The translations under genes and the position numbers were made by a program. From Glaciecola sp. HTCC2999 (GTDB lineage: Bacteria; Pseudomonadota; Gammaproteobacteria; Enterobacterales; Alteromonadaceae): 60,889 bases of DNA. The DNA is taken from positions 233,657 to 294,545 of the forward strand of contig NZ_DS989810.1 in the NCBI RefSeq assembly GCF_000155775.1, given 5' to 3'. Shown one piece after another: positions 49,211-58,097 of this stretch. The notes below the pieces were generated by a model. It was not told where the DNA came from. It saw only the letters and a list, made by a program, of their open reading frames with translations, and ran no database searches. Position 1 is the first letter of the stretch. Every line of letters starts with the position of its first letter.

Positions 49211-49531
49211 ATGCCCTATTCGGCTTCCCATCAACTAAGTCATTCATTACGTCTGTGTGTATGCACCATGTTTGTTGGCATGATGATATCAACCAATAGC
49301 CAGGCTCAAACCAGTAACACCAATAACAATGTTGACCAACAAAAAGCCATCGCTACAGCAAAAAAATCCGTAAAAGGTAAAGTGCTCAAAGTGGACCGTC
49401 AACAACAACATTACCGAGTCAAAATGTTAAACCCTCAAGGACGAGTAGTCTCAGTCAAAGTTGATCGTCAATCAGGTCAAGTCATGCCGCATAAAAAATC
49501 AGATAAAAAAACTGACAAAGATAAGGAATAA
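49211..49531 (+). CDS. Small secreted PepSY-like protein
   Basis: A 106-residue protein starting at ATG 49211 with AAAGGA about 10 bases upstream. A signal-like hydrophobic segment (LRLCVCTMFVGMMISTNSQA) is followed by a PepSY-type repeat (DQQKAIATAKKSVKGKVLKVDR, then VVSVKVDRQSGQVM) and a very basic, charged end (KKSDKKTDKDKE). PepSY proteins next to a PhoP/PhoQ- or QseBC-type regulator pair are common and may modulate the sensor. It lies 4 bases before the response-regulator gene. Confidence 0.75.
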   Translation: MPYSASHQLSHSLRLCVCTMFVGMMISTNSQAQTSNTNNNVDQQKAIATAKKSVKGKVLKVDRQQQHYRVKMLNPQGRVVSVKVDRQSGQVMPHKKSDKKTDKDKE

Positions 49532-49535
49532 GTTC

Positions 49536-50210
49536 ATGCGTATTTTATTGGTTGAAGATGATAGTCAATTACTCATGCAATTGGATCAACTCCTTCAACA
49601 GGCAGGTTTTAGTGTCGATTTAGCCGATGATGGTGAAAAAGCGCAATATCTACTTAAAGAGTACACCTACGATGCTGTCGTATTAGATTTAGGAATACCC
49701 AAAGTGGATGGGATCAGCGTGTTAAAATTCGCGCGTGAAAACGACATTAAAACCCCAGTTTGTATATTAACTGCACGTGACACATGGGAACAAAAAGTAC
49801 TAGGATTAGACGCAGGTGCGGATGATTACCTCACCAAACCATTCCATCACCAAGAGTTATTAGCACGAGTTAATGCGTTGATACGTCGAAGTAGTGGCCA
49901 TGCCTCGTCAGAATTAACCTGTGGTCCAATTCAGCTTCACCTCACACAACAAAAAGTAAAAATCGACGATCAAGAATTAGAGTTAACCGCATACGAATAT
50001 AAAGTATTGGAATACTTGATGTTAAATCGAGATAAAGTCATTTCAAAAACAGAACTGACTGAACATATCTACGATCAAGATTTTGATTTAGATAGTAATG
50101 TAATTGAGGTGTTTGTCGGACGGTTACGTAAAAAAATCGATCCAACTAACACCCTTAAACCTATTGAGACGTTACGTGGTAGAGGATATCGATTATTTTC
50201 ACCGGCCTAA
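49536..50210 (+). CDS. OmpR/PhoB-family response regulator (PhoP/QseB-like)
   Basis: A 224-residue transcription regulator with a receiver domain (acidic EDD at 7-9, phosphoacceptor D51 in VVLDLGIPKVDG, T in CILTARD, K in YLTKPF) and a winged helix ending EVFVGRLRKKIDP and LRGRGYRLFSPA. The start is ATG 49536 with AAGGAAT upstream; the frame is open further but overlaps the previous gene. Closest to PhoP/QseB type. It likely binds the ATTCAG repeat before the operon. Confidence 0.92.
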   Translation: MRILLVEDDSQLLMQLDQLLQQAGFSVDLADDGEKAQYLLKEYTYDAVVLDLGIPKVDGISVLKFARENDIKTPVCILTARDTWEQKVLGLDAGADDYLTKPFHHQELLARVNALIRRSSGHASSELTCGPIQLHLTQQKVKIDDQELELTAYEYKVLEYLMLNRDKVISKTELTEHIYDQDFDLDSNVIEVFVGRLRKKIDPTNTLKPIETLRGRGYRLFSPA

Positions 50211-50239
50211 AACAACTGTCATTAACGCTACGTACTACC

Positions 50240-51538
50240 ATGACGATATTATTAGTGACGGTAGTGCTTTTGCCCTCTTTGGCGTTAACCGTATCAAACG
50301 CATACCAAGATAGTCTGATTAAAGCGAAACAAAGTGAGCTTGAATCGATGACATATGCATTGATTGCGTCCTTTGAAATCGACGGCAGTCAAATTAATAT
50401 GCCATTCAATGTTTTCGATGATCGTTTAAATATGCCTCAATCGGGCTATCAAGCCTTGATTGTGATGAATCAAACCATCGTATGGCAATCTTCATCCAGC
50501 ATGTTGAATGCAACACCTTTAGCCTACCCACAAGCACAGATTGGCCAATCAATATTTAGCGATTCGCCCAACGCTATACCTGATACTTTTCTTTACACGT
50601 TCACAGCTGAATTTGAAAGTGAAAACCAATACATCCCAATTAAGTTTTATATTATTGAAGATAAATCCGCTTATTACGCTGAACTAGACACTTTTAATCA
50701 AAGCTTATTGCAAAACGGATTATGGGTAGGACTATTGATCAGTGGGATGCTTTTACTGAGTTTATTATCTGTTGTTAGCCCCGTAAAACAGTTAGTCGAA
50801 CAATTATCAAAAGTCGCATCTGGTCAACATTATTCACAAGCGGATAATATAATTCATGGCGATTACCCCAAAGAGCTCAATGCCGTGAAAGACAGTGTGA
50901 ATCAATTACTGCTATCAGAATCACAGCAGCGCACCCGATTTAAAAATGCGCTCCAAGATTTAGCTCATTCACTGAAAACACCCTTGAGTGTATTGCAAGG
51001 TGATGCGGATATCCCTTCACAATCGAAAGCACCGATTGAACAGATTGACCAAATCATTCACCGCCAATTAGCACGCTCAGTATTAGGTAAAGCCGGCTGG
51101 CAAGCACAAATTAATATGTTATCAGTAGTAGATAGAATCATTGAGTCTATGGATAAAATCTATCGAGATAAACAACTACGTATCGAATTACTGTGCAGTC
51201 ACGACACGTTCATGGTTGCCTTTGATACTGCCGATGCGTATGAATTACTGGGTAATATCATTGATAATGCCTGCAAAGCAGCTGTCTCTCATATTGTAAT
51301 CTCGCTTCAACATTCATCCGCCGGTCATCGTATCAGCGTGACTGATGATGGACCAGGGATCCCATCACACCTGCAACAGGAAATACTCACACGTGGCAAG
51401 CGCTTAGATACCTATAAGCAAGGACATGGCATCGGGCTGGCGAGCGTTAATGATTTATTAGATTTATATGGCGCGACGTTAAAGATAACATCACGCCCAG
51501 AGATTGAAGGAACTAGGATGGAGATGAATCTCGCTTAG
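50240..51538 (+). CDS. Sensor histidine kinase, PhoQ/QseC-like; start may be upstream
   Basis: Partner kinase of the preceding regulator. From the only ATG it has 432 residues: helix 1 (2-22), a periplasmic sensor of about 135 residues, helix 2 (about 160-180), HAMP-like linker, H-box with H243 (LAHSLKTPLSVL), N-box (NIIDNACKAA) and G boxes (DDGPGIP, GHGIGLASV). The frame stays open upstream and encodes KQLSLTLRTT, the usual cytoplasmic lead of such kinases, but has only ATT (50192, 50195) or CTG (50216) as possible starts, with AGGA before ATT. The gene ends overlapping the perM-like gene tail to tail. Confidence 0.9.
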   Translation: MTILLVTVVLLPSLALTVSNAYQDSLIKAKQSELESMTYALIASFEIDGSQINMPFNVFDDRLNMPQSGYQALIVMNQTIVWQSSSSMLNATPLAYPQAQIGQSIFSDSPNAIPDTFLYTFTAEFESENQYIPIKFYIIEDKSAYYAELDTFNQSLLQNGLWVGLLISGMLLLSLLSVVSPVKQLVEQLSKVASGQHYSQADNIIHGDYPKELNAVKDSVNQLLLSESQQRTRFKNALQDLAHSLKTPLSVLQGDADIPSQSKAPIEQIDQIIHRQLARSVLGKAGWQAQINMLSVVDRIIESMDKIYRDKQLRIELLCSHDTFMVAFDTADAYELLGNIIDNACKAAVSHIVISLQHSSAGHRISVTDDGPGIPSHLQQEILTRGKRLDTYKQGHGIGLASVNDLLDLYGATLKITSRPEIEGTRMEMNLA

Positions 51539-52608
51539 TCCTTATGCAGCGATACATCTGTGTCGGTGATGGTGCTCGCATTTTCAAGGGGCTCATCCCC
51601 CGATAAAAGCACGGCTAACCACATCGTTTCCTCTCGAGACTCCATTGCGATTTTCACAATCATCGTTAGCGGCACCGATAACAACATCCCTACAGAACCG
51701 AGTAACCAGCCCCAAAAAATCAATGATAAAAAGACGACAAGCGTAGATAAACCTAACCCCCTGCCCATGAAACGCGGTTCGATCATGTTACCCATGACAG
51801 TATTGACTATAATAAAACCTAAACCAGCAAGACCAGCAGTGGCTAAGCCTTGATCAACAAAAGCAATAAGTACAGCCGGAACCGCAGCAATAATCGAACC
51901 GATATTAGGAATGAAATTGAGTAAAAACGCTAATACTGCCCATAACATAAAATGCGGTACATCGAGTACAAATAACCACACGCCAATGAAAACACCGGTA
52001 CCTAAACTGACCAAGGATTTGATGGCAAGATAGTCATTCACTGACTTTAGAAAACGATCAATGTGCTGCATTTTCATGCCAGGATCACGTAACGCTACGT
52101 GAATACGGCGAGGCATACTTTCAGCTTCGAAAAGCATGAAAATCACCGTTAGAATGATTAAAAATACGTTGGATAGTACCCCGCCCATGCCGCTTAAAAA
52201 ATTGGTTGCGACCGACATTGCAACGGCTGGATCAAAATAAGATAAGAACAAATTTTTATCAACAATCACATTCACTTTAGCGAGTTGTTCAATGACCCAA
52301 GCGAACTCAACAGATAACTGACTCTGATAATTGGGTAAATTTTGGCGAAACTCTCCTAAAGATTGCCCAACTAATCCAGCGAGCATGAAACCAAAAACGA
52401 TTATTAAGAGTATAACTAGGGTAACAGATATCCATCTCGGTATTTTATATCGAGATGCATGGTTGATTAGCGGACTACAAGCAATCGCAATAAAGATCGA
52501 TAACAAAAATGGTACCATAATGGCACTTGCCGCTTTGATGCCGGCTAAGACGACTATCACCGCAGCGGTAATAACCATGACTTTAGCTGTAGAAGATTTT
52601 AGTTCCAT
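51535..52608 (-). CDS. AI-2E family transporter (PerM-like)
   Basis: A 357-residue inner-membrane protein of the AI-2E/PerM family, with about eight helices and the characteristic long hydrophilic region between helices 3 and 4. It contains [22 protein letters not shown] and [24 protein letters not shown], the family signatures. The substrate is not known; members range from autoinducer-2 export to ion antiport. It converges with the kinase gene (4-base overlap of stops) and is divergent from folX. Confidence 0.9.
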   Translation of the reverse strand: MELKSSTAKVMVITAAVIVVLAGIKAASAIMVPFLLSIFIAIACSPLINHASRYKIPRWISVTLVILLIIVFGFMLAGLVGQSLGEFRQNLPNYQSQLSVEFAWVIEQLAKVNVIVDKNLFLSYFDPAVAMSVATNFLSGMGGVLSNVFLIILTVIFMLFEAESMPRRIHVALRDPGMKMQHIDRFLKSVNDYLAIKSLVSLGTGVFIGVWLFVLDVPHFMLWAVLAFLLNFIPNIGSIIAAVPAVLIAFVDQGLATAGLAGLGFIIVNTVMGNMIEPRFMGRGLGLSTLVVFLSLIFWGWLLGSVGMLLSVPLTMIVKIAMESREETMWLAVLLSGDEPLENASTITDTDVSLHKD

Positions 52609-52674
52609 AGTGCTCTCAGCAAGATAATTTTAGGTATGAAAATACATACCTCTATCATAACAGGAATTTGTGAT

Positions 52675-53049
52675 ATGACTTTAAATGAAGCAACAATTCG
52701 TATAAAAAATTTACGTTTACGCACTTATATCGGTTTTAATGACGATGAAATTAAAAATAAACAAGATGTCGTGATCAATGCTGTTATCAAGTATGACGCT
52801 CACCAAGCTGCACAATCAGACGAAGTGGAAAATGCGATTAACTATAAAACGGTGACCAAATCAATCATCCGTTTAGTTGAGAACAACCGCTATTATTTAT
52901 TAGAAAAACTTACATCCGATATTTTAGCAATTGCCGCAGAACATCCTTGGGTATCTTGGGCAGAAGTGGAAGTTGATAAGCCACATGCACTGCGCTTCTC
53001 TGATTCGGTTAGTTTAAGTATTTCTTGCTCAAAAGAGCCTCAATTTTAA
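52675..53049 (+). CDS. folX: Dihydroneopterin triphosphate 2'-epimerase FolX
   Basis: Epimerises dihydroneopterin triphosphate; closely related to the dihydroneopterin aldolase FolB. The 124-residue product (start ATG 52675, AGGA 9 bases upstream) reads [42 protein letters not shown] and [14 protein letters not shown], very close to E. coli FolX. The next gene is yfcH, as in E. coli, which supports FolX rather than FolB. Confidence 0.93.
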   Translation: MTLNEATIRIKNLRLRTYIGFNDDEIKNKQDVVINAVIKYDAHQAAQSDEVENAINYKTVTKSIIRLVENNRYYLLEKLTSDILAIAAEHPWVSWAEVEVDKPHALRFSDSVSLSISCSKEPQF

Positions 53050-53074
53050 TGTTTCAATATAGAGAGCAGACACG

Positions 53075-53989
53075 ATGAATATATTATTCACAGGTGCTAC
53101 AGGCCTGATTGGTCAAGCTTTTATCAAACGCTATGCAAACCACCATCAATTTTATGTGGTTAGCCGTTCTGCCAAAAAAGTGATGGAAGCATTTAATGAT
53201 CTCGTCCAAGCTGGTCGGGTAACACATGTCGATATAGCGTCATTAACTGATTTGAACAAATTTGATGCAGTGATCAATCTAGCTGGCGAGCCCATTGTTG
53301 ATAAGCGCTGGAGTGCGAAACAAAAACAGCGTATTTGTCATAGTCGCTGGGATATCACTCAGCAGTTAGTCGATTTGTGTCATGCCAGTACTCAACCACC
53401 TGCTCATTTTTTAAGTGGATCAGCCATTGGTGTGTATGGCCGTCAATCCGCAGATACATTAATCAACGAGACCTTTACAAAGTTTCATGAGGAGTTCTCT
53501 CGCGATATTTGCCAACAATGGGAAGATATCGCATCACAAGCAGCTTCAGAATCGACTCGGGTCTGCTTGTTACGCACTGGTGTAGTATTATCAGCTAATG
53601 GGGGGGCGTTAGGTAAAATGCGCCTACCGTTTAGTCTAGGCTTAGGTGGACCGGTAAGTTCGGGTCAACAAATCATGTCATGGATCCATATTGACGATAT
53701 GGTGGCGGGGATCGCTCACGTATTAGACACGGATACGATTCAAGGTCCGGTTAATTTTACCGCCCCTAAACCAGTATCGAATAAGACGTTTTCACAATCA
53801 TACGCAAAGAGTCTTGGACGTCCATGCATATTTACCGTCCCAAAACTCTCTTTAAGAGTATTAATGGGTGAATCTGCGGACTTGCTACTCTATGGACAAA
53901 AAGTCCTTCCAGACGTGCTGAGCGCTTCTGGTTATCAATTTCAATTCGAAGATGTGGATGTCGCATTTGCTGCGTTAGCTCAAAAATAA
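53075..53989 (+). CDS. yfcH: YfcH-type NAD-dependent epimerase (TIGR01777)
   Basis: A 304-residue extended short-chain dehydrogenase/epimerase with the cofactor motif FTGATGLIGQAF, GEPIVDKRWSAKQKQ and, at the C-terminus, the DUF1731 segment GESADLLLYGQKVLPD. The substrate is unknown. It follows folX by 26 bases in what is probably one operon. Confidence 0.92.
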   Translation: MNILFTGATGLIGQAFIKRYANHHQFYVVSRSAKKVMEAFNDLVQAGRVTHVDIASLTDLNKFDAVINLAGEPIVDKRWSAKQKQRICHSRWDITQQLVDLCHASTQPPAHFLSGSAIGVYGRQSADTLINETFTKFHEEFSRDICQQWEDIASQAASESTRVCLLRTGVVLSANGGALGKMRLPFSLGLGGPVSSGQQIMSWIHIDDMVAGIAHVLDTDTIQGPVNFTAPKPVSNKTFSQSYAKSLGRPCIFTVPKLSLRVLMGESADLLLYGQKVLPDVLSASGYQFQFEDVDVAFAALAQK

Positions 53990-54018
53990 TCTAACTATCT
54001 AAAAGACCAATCTACTAT

Positions 54019-54053
54019 ATGACAGGGATAGTATGTTACATCCTCCCTGTCAT
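54019..54053. terminator. Hairpin after yfcH
   Basis: A perfect 10-bp stem, ATGACAGGGA (54019-54028) with TCCCTGTCAT (54044-54053), loop of 15, followed by an AT-rich but not T-only run. It lies between convergent yfcH and ybbP. Confidence 0.6.
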
Positions 54054-54106
54054 TATATATTTATGGTGCTTTAAAACGTCACACGGCAGACGCAGAGCAT
54101 GGGCAC

Positions 54107-56644
54107 TTATAGCATCTTCCTTAGTAGGACTTGGGTATTCATCGATAAGAGGCGCCAGCAACTTGCTGCCCCTAATAAACCGACCACCACAGCCCCAGTT
54201 AATGGTGCAATTACCCAATACTCTATGTGTAAACTGCTTTGCATTTGAAATATTTGCGTTTGTAGCAGATACAAACTGACTTCATTCGCTAATGCTGCCA
54301 TGAAGCCTGCCACTGAACCAATGATCAAAAACTCATAAATAACGGAAGCTCGGATCATACGCCCTTTGGCACCCAAGGTACGCAATATCGCTAATTCACG
54401 TTGACGTTCATCCATACTCGCTTGTACTTGTGCAATTAACACTAAACTTCCTGCGACTAATACTAAAATTAAAATAAACTCAATCGCAGCAGAGACTTGA
54501 TCAATGATGCTCCGTACTTGGTTGATACGTGCATCTACGTCAAACATAGTCACACTGGCAAATGGCGCCATTAAACGGGTCAGTTCAGGTTTACGCTCAG
54601 GCGGTAAGTAGAAGCTTGTGATGTAACTGGCACGAAACGCCTCCATCGCCATGGGATGTAATACAAAAAAGAAGTTTGGCTGCATGGTTTGCCAGTTGAC
54701 GGTACGGATACTCGTCACTTCTACCGTGACAATCTCTGAACCGATATTAAAGGTTAATTGATCGCCCATGCCGATACGCATTCTCTTACCCACTCGTTCT
54801 TCTATTGATACAGGATAAATCCCATCTCCTAGTTCAGATGTCTCAGGCGTCCACTCCCCGTGCCATTGGCCAGCAATCACTTCATTACCCATTTGTAATG
54901 TGGTGTCCCATGTCAGGTTCGCTTCTCGACCCATACCGCGACGAGTTTCATTGGTCGTATCTTCTTCCTCTTTAGTGATATCGTTGCGTAATATCTCATC
55001 ATTAATTTTAACAAAACGACCGCGCGATACAGGATATAAACCATCCGTTTCAATGCCATTATCAGCAAAATGTTGGACTAAGTTCGGGCGCTGTTCTTCA
55101 GTGACATTGGCCAAGAAATAATTGGCGGTACCTGTGGGTAATTGGTCGCGCCATTGCTGCACTATATCGTTACGCATAACCAGTACAACCAGCAGTAACA
55201 TTATCGTTAGCGCAAAACTAATCAACTGCACTGAATTATCCAAACTACGGCGTTTAATCCTTGCCCATGCCAGTTGCCAAGCACCCATTCGCCCCGTACC
55301 CAGCACTCTACCCAACGCAATTAAGCCAAAGGTTGCTGCGAGTAATAATCCCACTAAGATGAGACCTGAGACAAATAGAATTAAGCTGATTTTGAGGTTT
55401 TGTGAATATACCCACATGAGCAGTAATATTGCTCCACCCGCGGTAAGATATTGCCCGCCACGCGCACTAAATGATGAGGCGATATCGCGTCGTAAGACAC
55501 GTAAAGGCGGTATCGAAAAGAGTCCTAATAATGGATATAAACAGAATAATAACGCACACACACTGCCAGTAAAAATCGCAATTAATAGCGGTCGCCAATA
55601 CCATACTTGTAAAGAAACCTCGACTGTGTCGGCTAATGCACTCACGACCAGTTGCTGTAACACAAATCCAACAATGGCACCTATCACGATCCCTAATAGA
55701 GCGATAAAAACAATCTGATATAAATACACTTTTCGAATCGTTGCGGTGCTCGCTCCTAAGGTTTTCATGATCGCCACCGGATCAAAATGGCGCTGAGCAT
55801 AGCGCTGTGCTGCCACACCTATCGCAACTGCAGCAAGCACAATCGCTAAGAGTGAGGCCAGTAAAAAAAACTGTTCAGCACGAGCCACTGATTCACCAAT
55901 CGGTGATGTGTCATCTTGGACGGATAACCAGCGATGCACCTGCCGATCTAATTGCGGTGATAGCTCATCAAAATAATTATCCAAATCATTATCATCACCC
56001 GTGAAATATACTTTGTAATTCACTCTACTACCCGGTCCCGTGACCTTAGTTGCGGCGATATCAGATAAGTTGATTAACACCATAGGATCAGCATTAAACA
56101 CACTAAAGCCCCCATCGGGGATCTCCGATAATACTTGGGTGATCGTAAACTGTGCTTCACCGAGTTCAATCTTATCGCCTAAAGACACCCCAAGTAACTG
56201 AAATAGACGAGAATCCATCCACGCTTCGCCCGAAGCCGGAATGTGATCAGTAGCCACACCTGTAGCAAATAACTCAGGCGCCAGTTTAATCGTTCCTTTT
56301 AAGGGGTAATCTTCAGATACCGCACGTAAGTCCACTAATGCCAATTCATCATTTGCAAATGCCATAGAGCGAGTCGAGGTTTGCAACGCCGTTGCTAAAT
56401 TGTAGGTATGCGCAGCTGAGATCCATTCAGGATCAAGTGGCGCTCGGGCCGATAACTGACGATCTGCAGCAATAAACTCAGCAGAACGATCCGTTAACGC
56501 GCCTTGTAATCGCTCAGAAAATAACGACAACGATAGTACTGCCGCAACCGACAAGATTATCGCAAATAATATAATACTTAACTCACCGCGCTTGGCTTCA
56601 TGTTTGAATAAGCGCCACGCCAATTGTCTCGGCATTGCACTCAT
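54107..56644 (-). CDS. ybbP: ABC transporter permease, YbbP family
   Basis: An 845-residue FtsX-type permease with two FtsX domains, one N-terminal helix and a total of about 10 helices, with large periplasmic domains after helix 1 and in the second half. It is the membrane partner of YbbA in a MacB-like mechanotransmission system; the substrate is not established. Its start is directly coupled to ybbA (one-base overlap, TAATG-like). Confidence 0.93.
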   Translation of the reverse strand: MSAMPRQLAWRLFKHEAKRGELSIILFAIILSVAAVLSLSLFSERLQGALTDRSAEFIAADRQLSARAPLDPEWISAAHTYNLATALQTSTRSMAFANDELALVDLRAVSEDYPLKGTIKLAPELFATGVATDHIPASGEAWMDSRLFQLLGVSLGDKIELGEAQFTITQVLSEIPDGGFSVFNADPMVLINLSDIAATKVTGPGSRVNYKVYFTGDDNDLDNYFDELSPQLDRQVHRWLSVQDDTSPIGESVARAEQFFLLASLLAIVLAAVAIGVAAQRYAQRHFDPVAIMKTLGASTATIRKVYLYQIVFIALLGIVIGAIVGFVLQQLVVSALADTVEVSLQVWYWRPLLIAIFTGSVCALLFCLYPLLGLFSIPPLRVLRRDIASSFSARGGQYLTAGGAILLLMWVYSQNLKISLILFVSGLILVGLLLAATFGLIALGRVLGTGRMGAWQLAWARIKRRSLDNSVQLISFALTIMLLLVVLVMRNDIVQQWRDQLPTGTANYFLANVTEEQRPNLVQHFADNGIETDGLYPVSRGRFVKINDEILRNDITKEEEDTTNETRRGMGREANLTWDTTLQMGNEVIAGQWHGEWTPETSELGDGIYPVSIEERVGKRMRIGMGDQLTFNIGSEIVTVEVTSIRTVNWQTMQPNFFFVLHPMAMEAFRASYITSFYLPPERKPELTRLMAPFASVTMFDVDARINQVRSIIDQVSAAIEFILILVLVAGSLVLIAQVQASMDERQRELAILRTLGAKGRMIRASVIYEFLIIGSVAGFMAALANEVSLYLLQTQIFQMQSSLHIEYWVIAPLTGAVVVGLLGAASCWRLLSMNTQVLLRKML

Positions 56645-57312
56645 TAGGCAGTCACCTCTTCTAACACACCGGCATTCATCGATAATTGACGGTCAAATTT
56701 TGATGCTAATTCAGGGTCGTGTGTCACCAGGACCAATGTGGTGTTTGATTGTTTATTAAGTTCAAATAATAAGGACTCGACATTATCTGAGTTTTTCGCA
56801 TCCAAATTACCGGTGGGCTCGTCCGCAAATAAAATCTTAGGTTGGGTAATAAATGCACGTGCAATCGCTACTCGCTGTTGCTCGCCACCTGACAGTTGAT
56901 TAGGATAATGACCAGCGCGATGTTCTACCCCAACCTGCTTTAAGACGGCTAATGCGCGCGCTTTAGGATCGGATAATCCAGTGATCTCTGCGGGTAACAT
57001 AATGTTTTCTAACGCGGTTAATGATGGCACCAACATAAAACTTTGAAAAATAAAGCCCACTTTTTCACCACGTAATTGTGCACGCGCTTCTTCATCCATG
57101 CTGTGTAAAGGGGCATCATCAAGCCAAATCTCGCCAGATGAGGCGGTATCCAGTCCCGCTAGTAGGCCTAAAAGTGTCGATTTACCGGAACCAGAGGCGC
57201 CAATAATCGCGATGGACTGGCCTGCTTCTACTGAAAAAGTAATCGGCTGGAGGATCTGTAGCTCGCCTTCGCTCGTAGAAACTGTTTTAATAAGGTTTTC
57301 GGTTTTTATCAT
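56644..57312 (-). CDS. ybbA: ABC transporter ATP-binding protein YbbA
   Basis: ATPase of the YbbAP complex, 222 residues, LolD/MacB-like. Walker A GASGSGKS (38-45), FQSFMLVPSLTALENIMLPAE as Q-loop region, signature LSGGEQQRVAIARAF and Walker B ILFADEPTGNLD. Its start codon (57312-57310) overlaps the tesA start codon on the other strand in a single CATG. Confidence 0.95.
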   Translation of the reverse strand: MIKTENLIKTVSTSEGELQILQPITFSVEAGQSIAIIGASGSGKSTLLGLLAGLDTASSGEIWLDDAPLHSMDEEARAQLRGEKVGFIFQSFMLVPSLTALENIMLPAEITGLSDPKARALAVLKQVGVEHRAGHYPNQLSGGEQQRVAIARAFITQPKILFADEPTGNLDAKNSDNVESLLFELNKQSNTTLVLVTHDPELASKFDRQLSMNAGVLEEVTA

Positions 57313-57988
57313 GAAAATATTATCACTTTATGGTTGGTTGCTTTGCGTTGTGTTTAGTACGGCAAGTTATGCAGCAATAGATCAATCCACTTCCACTGCA
57401 TCAAACACGCAAACCGAGACTCAAACGGTGCTTATCTTAGGTGATAGCTTAAGTGCCGCATATGGTCTGATTCAAGAAGAAGGTTGGGTAAGTTTGTTAC
57501 AAAATATGTTAAGCCAATCCGCAGATCCAACACTGAGCTCGCTAACGCTTATTAACGCATCTATCAGTGGCGAAACCACCGACGGTGGCTTAGCTCGTTT
57601 AGCGCGTTTGTTAACACAACACAATCCCGATCATATTTTAATTGAATTAGGCGGTAATGACGGGTTACAAGGCCACAGTATAAAAAAATTAAAAAATAAT
57701 CTTCGCGCTATAGTGAAACAAAGTCAAAGCGCTAATGTGCAAGTCGCTATCCAGCAGATGCAAATACCGACTAATTATGGTGCTCGATATAATCGTATGT
57801 TTATCAGCGCGTTTAGTGATGTAGCCGATGAATTTGACGTACCCTTGGTACCATTTTTCTTAGCTGATATTGCGCTTAACCCTGAATTAATGCAAAACGA
57901 TGGGATCCACCCTACAGCAGAAGCGCAACCCATGATTGCTGAATTTATGTTAACTCACTGGATCACACCACTCGTAGCCCTCTATTAG
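57311..57988 (+). CDS. tesA: Multifunctional acyl-CoA thioesterase I / lysophospholipase L1 TesA
   Basis: Periplasmic SGNH hydrolase that cleaves acyl-CoA, lysophospholipid and some peptide esters. The 225-residue product has a signal peptide (MKILSLYGWLLCVVFSTASYA), a Ser/Thr/Gln-rich linker, the GDSLS block (S46), GGNDG and the DGIHP block. The open frame runs upstream through ybbA on the other strand, but ATG 57311 gives the right signal peptide. Divergent from ybbA, as in E. coli. Confidence 0.94.
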   Translation: MKILSLYGWLLCVVFSTASYAAIDQSTSTASNTQTETQTVLILGDSLSAAYGLIQEEGWVSLLQNMLSQSADPTLSSLTLINASISGETTDGGLARLARLLTQHNPDHILIELGGNDGLQGHSIKKLKNNLRAIVKQSQSANVQVAIQQMQIPTNYGARYNRMFISAFSDVADEFDVPLVPFFLADIALNPELMQNDGIHPTAEAQPMIAEFMLTHWITPLVALY

Positions 57989-58030
57989 CAACATCTCTTA
58001 GTTGCAGCTGATAACTCAAATCTCACGAAC

Positions 58031-58064
58031 AAAAAAGCCAGCTCAAGTCATACTTAGCTGGCTT
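58031..58064. terminator. Bidirectional terminator between tesA and the amidohydrolase pair
   Basis: A perfect 9-bp stem AAGCCAGCT (58035-58043) with AGCTGGCTT (58056-58064), loop of 12. Read on the minus strand it is followed by six T; the plus side has no long T run. Confidence 0.8.
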
Positions 58065-58097
58065 AGTCTATTTTCCAACAAAGGTAATATGTAACGC

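Noticed and set aside
55122..55718. Open frame of 198 codons opposite ybbP
   Set aside because: Ser/Pro/Asn-rich translation typical of an antisense shadow; ybbP is intact.
57098..57310. N-terminal extension of tesA
   Set aside because: Antisense to ybbA; the signal peptide starts at ATG 57311.
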